Virus record (IMG/VR): IMGVR_UViG_3300020438_000243
Location: 1-25,707 of that record
Strand: one strand, 5' to 3'
Length of the DNA: 25,707 bases
Source: a virus
Part shown: piece by piece, positions 6,841 through 14,588 of the stretch
Position numbering within the stretch: the stretch's first letter is position 1
Layout of the letters: each line of letters opens with the position of its first letter
Notes under the pieces: generated by a model
The model's database searches: none
What the model saw: the letters and a program-made list of their open reading frames with translations, nothing else
Told to the model about the DNA's origin: nothing
Translations under genes and position numbers: made by a program

Positions 6841-7248
6841 CTAATAGGATCCTGCGTCTATTGTATCAGAATCGCCTGCAGCTGCACCCACCATTATGGG
6901 AACCCACTGAAAAGTGCCTGAGCTTGTTTCTCTATAGACTTTGAATTGTTCATCATCGGTATCATACCATGTGTCTCCCTCTGAGACGGTTGACCCCGTA
7001 GGGGCGGATGTACCTCTAAAATTTTGATCTGCTAACTGTTTGAGAGCAGTATCTAAATCTGTTGCTGTTATTGTATTATATGGAGTAGTAACTACATTGT
7101 TTGCATCTAATGTGCCAGGAATGGTAGTTGAAATAGCTAAGTGAGATAAAGTTAGTTGGGTTTTATCATCATTAATATCAACAGTAATATTATCCCCTGT
7201 AGCAGTTATTTCAGTAACATCTTCTGTTATTTCTATTGTGGTACTCAT
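6841..7248 (-). CDS. 135-aa fibre-module protein with a GDTWYDTDDEQFKVY motif
   Basis: The N-terminal half is beta-type with acidic residues (TIEITEDVTEITATGDNITV). A helical linker (TDLDTALKQLADQ) follows, then SEGDTWYDTDDEQFKVYRET. That last motif is a common small beta module in phage tail-fibre proteins. The ATG overlaps the upstream stop as ATGA and there is little Shine-Dalgarno signal, so translation is probably coupled to the upstream gene. It is most likely a fibre connector or minor structural protein; the exact role is unknown. Confidence 0.7.
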   Translation of the reverse strand: MSTTIEITEDVTEITATGDNITVDINDDKTQLTLSHLAISTTIPGTLDANNVVTTPYNTITATDLDTALKQLADQNFRGTSAPTGSTVSEGDTWYDTDDEQFKVYRETSSGTFQWVPIMVGAAAGDSDTIDAGSY

Positions 7249-7583
7249 CTTGTCACTTCAGGGGTTAAAGTCACATCTCCTTGTAAAAGTCGTTTAACTA
7301 TACCATCACTTGATGTAAAAATTTCTAAATCGTATACGTACTGTCCGGCAGATATTGCTGAACTAGTTGCAGCCGCTAATTCCATTTTTAATTTTCCTGC
7401 AGCAGCATCTGTTTTAGTCACTGTAAAGCTAGCAGAGGCTGAACTTGCAGTAACTGATGTACGCAGCTGTGCCCTACCTGAATAATTAGTCAGATTTAAG
7501 GCTGTTCCTGATTCCTTAACAACCAGGTCTAAAGCAAAGTCGGAACCTTGGTCAATTACTAAGTTATATGTTGCTGCGCTCAT
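7245..7583 (-). CDS. 112-aa beta-sandwich tail or fibre-connector protein, first gene of the fibre operon
   Basis: The protein starts ATYNLVIDQGSDFALDLVVK, then NLTNYSGRAQLR and SAGQYVYDLEIF. This layout (IDQG..F...., LT.Y..R.Q.R, Y.YDLE) is typical of small phage proteins that sit upstream of fibre genes and are thought to be Ig-like or baseplate-type connectors. It is led by the near-consensus promoter at 7604-7632. The predicted leader is only about 14 nt and carries GGAGA as RBS. It is likely the first cistron of the fibre transcription unit and may join the tail tip to fibres, which is inferred. Confidence 0.75.
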   Translation of the reverse strand: MSAATYNLVIDQGSDFALDLVVKESGTALNLTNYSGRAQLRTSVTASSASASFTVTKTDAAAGKLKMELAAATSSAISAGQYVYDLEIFTSSDGIVKRLLQGDVTLTPEVTR

Positions 7584-7603
7584 TTACATTTCTCCATGCT
7601 GAA

Positions 7604-7632
7604 ATTATATCCCAAAGGACATATTTAGTCAA
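7604..7632 (-). promoter_or_regulatory. Sigma70-type promoter of the fibre module
   Basis: On the minus strand TTGACT (7632-7627) is followed after exactly 17 nt by TATAAT (7609-7604). It lies in the short gap between the J-like gene (stop at 7642) and the first fibre-module gene (start at 7583), so initiation would fall near 7597. The -10 is a full consensus hexamer and the -35 matches 5 of 6. No terminator hairpin is visible between the J-like stop and this promoter, so readthrough from upstream likely adds to its output. Confidence 0.85.
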
Positions 7633-7641
7633 GTTTTATTT

Positions 7642-10600
7642 TTAACTAGGTACAGATGACCCCAGCCAGCCCAGAATTACACGATTATTCTGTGAATTAT
7701 CACGAATTAAAATACGTTGAAAATGTGAATCTAGGGTAATATTTGCATAGGTTTCGCCTGCACTTGTATTTGCAGAAAAATGTGTGCCTCCTCCATTGAT
7801 ATGATACCCTTGAATATTCCATCCTGTTGCAGAAGCTGGTCCGATATATCCTGAGCTGGCTATAATTTTTCCTTGAAACTCCGCATTACCACTACTATCT
7901 ACTTTAAAGTTTTTCGTTGCTATTGCTCCAGTAGATAAATTAAAATAAGCATATCCAGTTCCGCCTGAACCTGTTGCAAACGCAGTTCCAATAGGATTAT
8001 TTGAGTTTTCTGTTAAAGTAGTTCCAACGGATCGAAGAATACCAGTAGTAATACTACTTCCATCTATTGTGGTTATATCGCTTCCACCATCTTGTAATAG
8101 ACCCGTACCAGTATCAAATGTTACTACCCCGCTAAAGTTTGTGTATCGTACTATATTTGAATAAGTTACTTCTACTGTACTGGCGGTAGCTAGAGATTCA
8201 CCAAAATATCTAACTGTATAATGTATATTTGAAGAAGTAGGATCTTGAGTTCTTGGTTCATTTGTCCACTTATCTACTGCAGAACTATCCGATAGTCCAA
8301 GAACTTCTGTTGCCCCAGACCCTCCATTAATATCTCCACTACTAAAGGTATAAGTGGCTTCGCCAGGAGCACTAGGAGGAGTTCCTGGAGTGGTTTGTTT
8401 TTCATAATAAAGGTAACCTTGAACAGTTCGTGTTCCAGAATCTCCGTCTGTGCCCTGCTCTCCCTGCTTAACTTTTGGTATAGATACAACAGTAGTAGTT
8501 TCCCAAGTTGTATCATCTTGTTGTTTTTCTCTTACTGCTACAGTAAAGACCTGAGCAGTTCCTGAACCGTATGCTACTGCTGCGTTTGTATTATGAACAA
8601 CTTTTGTATATTTATTACCAGAAGTAGCGTCTTTAAAAGAACTGTCTGCTTTTCCTGCCTCTGTAGAGTTATTAGGATTAGCATTAGTTGCAAAATCTCC
8701 TGTAACTTTAAAAATAGGACTGTCATACCCGATAGCATCCGCATATAACTGTATATTACTATAAGACGTGCTTAAGGTACCATCTGCTGCATAATTGAGC
8801 ATATCTGGCTGAAGATAGGCTGTAGCTGCACGACCTGTAAAAGCTACATTAATTCTTAAATCATTTTGTACATTATAGGTATTACCACTTCTCTTAACAG
8901 TTGCTATAACAGAATCTTTTATATAGTCTGGTCTGAAAGCTTGTCTTGCTACCGTTTTATTAGTACTATTTGCTGTTACTGCAAAAGCGGCACTAGTATC
9001 ATTCAGTTTTGACTCAGTATAAAGTATATCGTCCGAAATTATAGCTGCGACTTTTGCTCCATAAAAATCAGAACCAACTTTTAGACGAATAATATCACCA
9101 AGTTGAAATCCAGAAGTAAATCCATCACCGCCAGTTCTTATTACTTTATTCGAATACCTTCCTGTAGCAACAGATACATTAGAATTTACATGAGTCCATC
9201 TATTATTTTCAACTCCACCACTATTATTCGGAGCAAAATCATTTATATCATATATAATATTTTCTACTACTGAATTTTTAAATTCTACCTGAGTACTTCC
9301 GATTAATCTTAAATAGTCATTAGTGGTGTCCGGAGTATGATCAAATAGTATATATGCCAAAAGAACTGCGGGAAAATCACTATTAGTATATGTCATAGCA
9401 ACCATATCTTGAGTAAAAGTACTAGCAGTTGTCGGGGAGGGGTTAGTAAGAGGATCCTCCTCTATAGCTCCAAGACTTCTCAGTTTCCAAGCATCTTTCA
9501 TTATTTTAAAAGTAGTACCATCAACAACATGTTTATCGGTATTAGACTCAGCACCTCTAGGTACTCCGAATACTCGGAAACCTGAATAACTTCCATAAGG
9601 ATCTTGAACTTCAAATGTTGTATACGTAAACTTACTTCGTCTATCTGAAGTTACTGCCCTAACTCCTACCTTATACACTCCGTCTTCGAGACCGGACATT
9701 GCGAACTGAAAAGTTGAAGGATTTCCTACAGGTAACACCGGTGCATTGGGATTAGTCTGTATTTCAAAACCTGTAACAGGCTCATATACTGTGCCATCAT
9801 CGTTTAAGGGAGCTTCCCATTGAACAATAACTTCCTCTTTTAAAGTTCTTTCAGTAGAAGCCCGTAATACATATACAGCGGGAGGTGCCGGACAAGTATC
9901 TTTTTCAAGTATATAAATAGATTCAGGAGTATCTAATTCAAATTCTCTATCAACAGCGTCGAACTTAGAGTTATAAAATTCTACGGCTGTAATACCAATA
10001 TTTCCTGTATCTTCTTCAGTAATTCCTAAAATTTGATATTCTTTATAAGAGTATGCTTGAGTTTTATCGTCTTTTTGCTCTTTTATAGCCCAGATAGAGT
10101 CACTCGTAACTAAATCTCCGCTAAATTTTCCAGTACATTTAATTACTGTCTTACCTGCCACCACAGATACATTACTACTAGTAAAAGGAAGTGTTTCGAT
10201 TGCTGTAGTATTAACAAGTTGTAATAAAAGATCATTGCCGTTCTGGGCATCTCTAGCAATCGCAATCTGCTTTCTAACATTATCATCAGTTTCGGTAGTA
10301 TCAATAGTGGTTGAAGCATAATCATAAGGAGAGCTAGAAGCGGGTAAAAATGCCGTTTGAATCTCATCTCCTCTATTATAAGTTGTACCACTAATAATGG
10401 CTGTATCTTGAGATAGTATTACTTTTCTGACATTAACCAAAGCTGCTATAGTATATGTCGATGAGGAAGAAAAAGTGTATGAAGATACTTCTGTACCTCC
10501 ACCGTCAACTTGGACACCTCCTGACTCGACAGAAACATCTCTATCTAATGTTAATTGAGAGTTTGTATTAGTATCTACTACTGTGTGTGCAGAAACTCTA

Positions 10601-13119
10601 CCACTAAATTGCATGCCATAAAGATCTGGTTGTTGTACATTAATTACATCTCCTGGAGTTAGAAAAGCAGCAGTAAGACTTGTTTCAAAAGAGATTACTT
10701 CTTTTTGTTTTGTTGATGTCCATAGCTTCCATTTACCATAACGTAGTGCTTGCCCTTCTGAAGTACATCCAAAAGCTTGAGCCTCAGTTTTTATAATTTT
10801 ACCTGTTTCTAAAATATTTTCTCTATCTTCTACAATTATAGGCTCTAGTCTAAATTGAGAATTAGGATTATTCCATGTAACAATTATTTGATTAGCTCTT
10901 GTTTTACTACCTGTACTTTCTGATTTTATATCACCATTAATAATATTAGCAGGACCAAAATTATAAACTGGAGCCGATGGAGAATCTTGAACAGTTAGCA
11001 TTTGACCATCTAACCAATACAACATTCCTCTAAAAACAGTGCTCATATCTTTCAAAACTTTATAGCAATCAGTAGCTTTTGTTAAGTATATGTTTGCTCT
11101 AAATCGAGGTTCGGTTCCTCCCTTACCATCGGGAACGAGTTCATCACAATACTTTGCAATTTTGTAAAGAGCAAATTTATCAATATCTATTTCATCCAAG
11201 AAACCTCCGAGACCGTATCTATCATTAGAAAGCATATCATAAAAAACCCAAGCAGGATTATCAGAATATTTTAAAACTGATTGAAAAGTACCGTCCCAAA
11301 GACCTTGATATTGAGCTATACCATTTGTAAGGTCTTCTTCCCTAGTCTTATAGTTGCTAGGAAGTTTAATTTTCTTTCCTAAAACATCATATGTACGAAC
11401 AGGGTTTGCACTATAATCTCTTGAACTAAAAGTTATCGCTGCCAAAGCAGTAAAAGGATAATTTAACTTTTCTTTTATAATTGCAACAACACTCGCTATT
11501 GCTGAGGCATCTGCGGCAGTAGGATTATTATCATCCGCCTTCCCGTTATGTTTTTTTAATTTAACTCTACTAGGATACGGAGTCGGGCCTGGAGGACCGG
11601 TAACTGAAGTCTCATACTCACTATCACTGTTAGGATTGTCTGTGGCTGTAGGAGTGAGTCTAGTTACCTGAAGACATATATCTTCGTAAGGTTGGTATTT
11701 TTCTGTAAAAACTTTATAATCCCTACTAAAGGCAGTTTTGGTACCACTATAAGACTCTACTACCATGTTATTCTCAACATGAACCATTCCTTTATCCAGC
11801 ATCCACTCTCCATCTCGTTTAAACCATACATGCATTTGGTGAGCTACTGCGTGTCCATATTGATTACCATTTTGACCCATATGAAATAACCCACTAGGAA
11901 ATCTGAGTTGTACACGAATTTCATCAATCTCTGAAACTTGACTTTCTGACATTCCTTGATTAGTAAACGTAATACTTTTTGTTTGAAGAGTTATACGAGA
12001 AGAAGAAACATTTCCCTTGTTATTATCCTGTGCACCTGCGTCATGATCATCTTTAAAATTTTCAGTATATGCGGTGGGGGAGGCTCCAATACTATTAAAC
12101 TCCTCTCTCCAATAAACAGTACTACCTTGGTCAAAATCTGTTGAAGACCTCCAATGATTACCGTCTACAATAAATAAACTTTTATCAGTATCGGCTAAAT
12201 TCACACTAATACTTGAGGTACCTGTACCTGCTAATTGAAGTAAAGGCTCTTGATTCTCTGTTCCTCTTCTAAATTGGACATTACTATCTTTTGTTGAACC
12301 TTCTTCTCCCGATGAATCAGCAACTGCACTTAACCCAAATTGTTTATTGCTAAAAGAAGTTGCACCTGCATAATCATTATCTACTTTTATATATCTATTA
12401 CCGCTTGCAGTCTCTATAACCGCACTTAAAGCTAGATCACCTTTTAGAGATAAAATTGTACCATTACTAACATCGTCTTGATTAAAAAAAGAAAGCGCGT
12501 ACATAGCGTAAGTTGCACGAGCTCTAAGTCTTGCTTGATTACCATCAGCGCTGGTAGTTATTGTACCATTATTTAAAATTGTACTTATATAAAAATCTGT
12601 AAAAAAAATACCCTTTGAATCGTATACTCTAAAATTAAAAGCACCCTTAGCAATAGCTTGTCCATCTTTATATATTTGTTTAAAAGGAGTTCCACTAGTA
12701 GCTTCAATGTCTATGTAACCAGACTGACTCTGCTGCGGGTTTGGAGCAACTATCGTAATAATTTTAGCACTTATATCAACATAGTCAAAAACAAAAAGAA
12801 ATCTTTTATGCTCGTCATCAGTCTCATCTATATGGTTTATCGCTGTAGGATCAGATAAAGTAGTAGTTACTCCCGTTCCCACACTACCCGAAATAGTTAG
12901 TTTATCATTAAAAAAAGAAGATTCATTAGCAGCATCATAAATTGGATCGCCATCCAAAAATACAGAATTTTCTGCATTACTTAATCCTTGTACTGGGCCT
13001 TCACATAATAAATCTGTAACAGAAATAGTTTGTTCTTTTGCATTGAAAGCCCCTCTTGCCCATGCATTTGCAAGAGAAAATCTTCTACGATCTCTAGCGG
13101 TTATTGAACCTTGTGCCAT
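7642..13119 (-). CDS. Lambda J-like tail tip attachment (central fibre) protein, 1825 aa
   Basis: This protein follows the L-, K- and I-like genes, as in lambda. Its N-terminus (QTISVTDLLCEGPVQGLSNA) is typical of J-type proteins. Residues about 560-840 match the conserved hub region (LSNDRYGLGGFLDEIDIDKF, then FRGMLYWLDGQML, NQIIVTWNNP, PGDVINVQQPD). Residues about 1075-1165 look like a fibronectin type III domain (PPAVYVLRAST ... VIVQWEAP ... YKVGVRAV). The C-terminus (KVDSSGNAEFQGKIIASSG) resembles the J end region. At 1825 aa it is longer than lambda J (1132 aa), largely through an N-terminal insertion and the region after the FN3 domain. The RBS AAGGAGAAATAG is strong. It forms the tip spike and host contact point; receptor unknown. 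Confidence 0.93.
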   Translation of the reverse strand: MAQGSITARDRRRFSLANAWARGAFNAKEQTISVTDLLCEGPVQGLSNAENSVFLDGDPIYDAANESSFFNDKLTISGSVGTGVTTTLSDPTAINHIDETDDEHKRFLFVFDYVDISAKIITIVAPNPQQSQSGYIDIEATSGTPFKQIYKDGQAIAKGAFNFRVYDSKGIFFTDFYISTILNNGTITTSADGNQARLRARATYAMYALSFFNQDDVSNGTILSLKGDLALSAVIETASGNRYIKVDNDYAGATSFSNKQFGLSAVADSSGEEGSTKDSNVQFRRGTENQEPLLQLAGTGTSSISVNLADTDKSLFIVDGNHWRSSTDFDQGSTVYWREEFNSIGASPTAYTENFKDDHDAGAQDNNKGNVSSSRITLQTKSITFTNQGMSESQVSEIDEIRVQLRFPSGLFHMGQNGNQYGHAVAHQMHVWFKRDGEWMLDKGMVHVENNMVVESYSGTKTAFSRDYKVFTEKYQPYEDICLQVTRLTPTATDNPNSDSEYETSVTGPPGPTPYPSRVKLKKHNGKADDNNPTAADASAIASVVAIIKEKLNYPFTALAAITFSSRDYSANPVRTYDVLGKKIKLPSNYKTREEDLTNGIAQYQGLWDGTFQSVLKYSDNPAWVFYDMLSNDRYGLGGFLDEIDIDKFALYKIAKYCDELVPDGKGGTEPRFRANIYLTKATDCYKVLKDMSTVFRGMLYWLDGQMLTVQDSPSAPVYNFGPANIINGDIKSESTGSKTRANQIIVTWNNPNSQFRLEPIIVEDRENILETGKIIKTEAQAFGCTSEGQALRYGKWKLWTSTKQKEVISFETSLTAAFLTPGDVINVQQPDLYGMQFSGRVSAHTVVDTNTNSQLTLDRDVSVESGGVQVDGGGTEVSSYTFSSSSTYTIAALVNVRKVILSQDTAIISGTTYNRGDEIQTAFLPASSSPYDYASTTIDTTETDDNVRKQIAIARDAQNGNDLLLQLVNTTAIETLPFTSSNVSVVAGKTVIKCTGKFSGDLVTSDSIWAIKEQKDDKTQAYSYKEYQILGITEEDTGNIGITAVEFYNSKFDAVDREFELDTPESIYILEKDTCPAPPAVYVLRASTERTLKEEVIVQWEAPLNDDGTVYEPVTGFEIQTNPNAPVLPVGNPSTFQFAMSGLEDGVYKVGVRAVTSDRRSKFTYTTFEVQDPYGSYSGFRVFGVPRGAESNTDKHVVDGTTFKIMKDAWKLRSLGAIEEDPLTNPSPTTASTFTQDMVAMTYTNSDFPAVLLAYILFDHTPDTTNDYLRLIGSTQVEFKNSVVENIIYDINDFAPNNSGGVENNRWTHVNSNVSVATGRYSNKVIRTGGDGFTSGFQLGDIIRLKVGSDFYGAKVAAIISDDILYTESKLNDTSAAFAVTANSTNKTVARQAFRPDYIKDSVIATVKRSGNTYNVQNDLRINVAFTGRAATAYLQPDMLNYAADGTLSTSYSNIQLYADAIGYDSPIFKVTGDFATNANPNNSTEAGKADSSFKDATSGNKYTKVVHNTNAAVAYGSGTAQVFTVAVREKQQDDTTWETTTVVSIPKVKQGEQGTDGDSGTRTVQGYLYYEKQTTPGTPPSAPGEATYTFSSGDINGGSGATEVLGLSDSSAVDKWTNEPRTQDPTSSNIHYTVRYFGESLATASTVEVTYSNIVRYTNFSGVVTFDTGTGLLQDGGSDITTIDGSSITTGILRSVGTTLTENSNNPIGTAFATGSGGTGYAYFNLSTGAIATKNFKVDSSGNAEFQGKIIASSGYIGPASATGWNIQGYHINGGGTHFSANTSAGETYANITLDSHFQRILIRDNSQNNRVILGWLGSSVPS

Positions 13120-13129
13120 CTATTTCTCC

Positions 13130-13900
13130 TTATGCAGCGTCGACCGTCGTTGGGTTATTATTTATTTCTTGTTCTGGAGTCATCCATCCTATATTACGTT
13201 GTCTTTGTTTTTGACCAGTTATTGCATCAAAAGAAATAGGCTGACCAGGTATTCTAAGATTTCCATAAAGAACAGGTACAGGGTCTCCCTCAATAACATT
13301 TTGCTCCGCTCCATTAAACATATAAGAAGATTCTTGGTCTCCATCTGTCGCAGGGTCAGGAGCCATCATTTCCGATATGCCAGTCATTGCTAAGTTAATA
13401 GCTAATCCTGCTGCTAATAGACCACCTAAACTGCCTGTTGCAGCAGTAGCAACAGCTGTGCTAAAACCAATGGAAGTAGCTGCTACGGGGATTCCTGTAA
13501 TTCCAGCACTTACTCCCATAGTAGTAATAGTACCAAGAGTAGTAGTACCTCCTGCTGCTATAGGAGCAGCCATCCATCCACCAGATAATGCAAGAACTGT
13601 AAGTATTGCCATAGCTGCCAGTATCTTTCCTATACCTTTTGATCCAGCAGGTACAGGAGTAATTGTTATATCTCCTGATTTAATAGGCAATAAGAGTTGC
13701 ACATCTTCCTCAACTTTTGCATCAGCAACATCAATAATAAATCCAATATCATTCTCATGACAATCAATTAAATGTTTTTTAAACCCAGAAAAATTTACAT
13801 CAGCACAACGCAATACATCTTGTATTGTTTCTGCTTCTACAGTAAAACTGCTTGTAAACTTTTGTCCAAGCTCTCCTTCTAAGTATACTTTACGTAGCAT
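13130..13900 (-). CDS. Lambda I-like tail assembly protein, 256 aa
   Basis: Residues 1-85 form a ubiquitin-like or ThiS-type N-terminal region (RKVYLEGELGQKF ... DVQLLLPIKSGDITITPVPA). A long Gly/Ala-rich hydrophobic segment follows at about 88-175. The C-terminal motif (QNVIEGDPVPVLYGNLRIPG) is typical of the lambda gpI tail-assembly family. It lies between the K- and J-like genes, overlapping the upstream K-like ORF by 11 nt, with AGGAG as RBS. The family is needed for tail-tip assembly and may not remain in the mature virion. The hydrophobic stretch is expected for the family and is not evidence of a host membrane protein. Confidence 0.9.
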   Translation of the reverse strand: MLRKVYLEGELGQKFTSSFTVEAETIQDVLRCADVNFSGFKKHLIDCHENDIGFIIDVADAKVEEDVQLLLPIKSGDITITPVPAGSKGIGKILAAMAILTVLALSGGWMAAPIAAGGTTTLGTITTMGVSAGITGIPVAATSIGFSTAVATAATGSLGGLLAAGLAINLAMTGISEMMAPDPATDGDQESSYMFNGAEQNVIEGDPVPVLYGNLRIPGQPISFDAITGQKQRQRNIGWMTPEQEINNNPTTVDAA

Positions 13901-14588
13901 ATCTATACACTCCTGTTATAGATTTGTACCATACTGGGTACAAACTTTCTCTACATGATAATCGATTATAAGCATGGTGATAAAAAATATCATCTCCAAT
14001 ATACACACCACAATGATTATTAACCTTTGCCATTAGTTTAAAAATTAAAACATCATTAGGTTGTATATCTTCTAACTTAACTGGTACATGATTCCAATCT
14101 TTTATAATTTCTTCTGTAAAATAATCTAAATCTTTATCCCACCAATCATCTTCAAACATAGCTCTTGGAGGAATTATAATATTTTGTTCTGATAAATAAT
14201 CTCTTAACGCTTCAAAACAGTCCATCTCTCCAAATTTATAGTCGCGTCCATATAAATCTGTTAAATCTTTTTTCGGAGATACTATATTTAGTTCCATATC
14301 AGGATAACTAAATATATAATAAGGTATTCCTAAAGCATTGCAATACTTTATGTCATTGTCGCTTGGCTCATTAGTAACATCTGGATGACTATGTACTATT
14401 GCTGTAATATCTGTGGTACGTAATATTTTTAAATATTCTTGTGAATCAATAATAAAATCATCCCCCTGCTCTGCAATATTTGTACAAGGAAACCACTTTT
14501 TTTGTCCTTTTACAACTGCTAATATTCCACAGCCTTCTCTTGGATATTCTTTTTCAAAATGTTCTTGAATTTCTTCTAAATACTGCAC
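13890..14588 (-). CDS. Lambda K-like tail tip protein: JAMM protease-like domain plus NlpC/P60 domain, 232 aa
   Basis: The N-terminal half has a JAMM/MPN signature: E18 in EGCGI and H66-S-H68-P...P-S76-x-x-D79 (HSHPDVTNEPSDND), so zinc-ligand positions appear intact. The C-terminal half is NlpC/P60-like, with candidate nucleophile C124 (GEMDCFEALRDYL), H192 (NNHCGVYIGDD) and H204/H205. The two-domain order matches lambda gpK. It probably processes a tail-tip component and cuts peptidoglycan peptide stems during entry. The start is GTG, with TAGTG overlapping the L-like stop and AGGAAG upstream; no better in-frame ATG is near. Confidence 0.92.
   Translation of the reverse strand: MQYLEEIQEHFEKEYPREGCGILAVVKGQKKWFPCTNIAEQGDDFIIDSQEYLKILRTTDITAIVHSHPDVTNEPSDNDIKYCNALGIPYYIFSYPDMELNIVSPKKDLTDLYGRDYKFGEMDCFEALRDYLSEQNIIIPPRAMFEDDWWDKDLDYFTEEIIKDWNHVPVKLEDIQPNDVLIFKLMAKVNNHCGVYIGDDIFYHHAYNRLSCRESLYPVWYKSITGVYRYAT

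Noticed and set aside
13043-13760. Plus-strand ORFs opposite the I- and J-like genes
   Set aside because: They are shadows of well-supported minus-strand genes and lack ribosome binding sites and recognisable domains.
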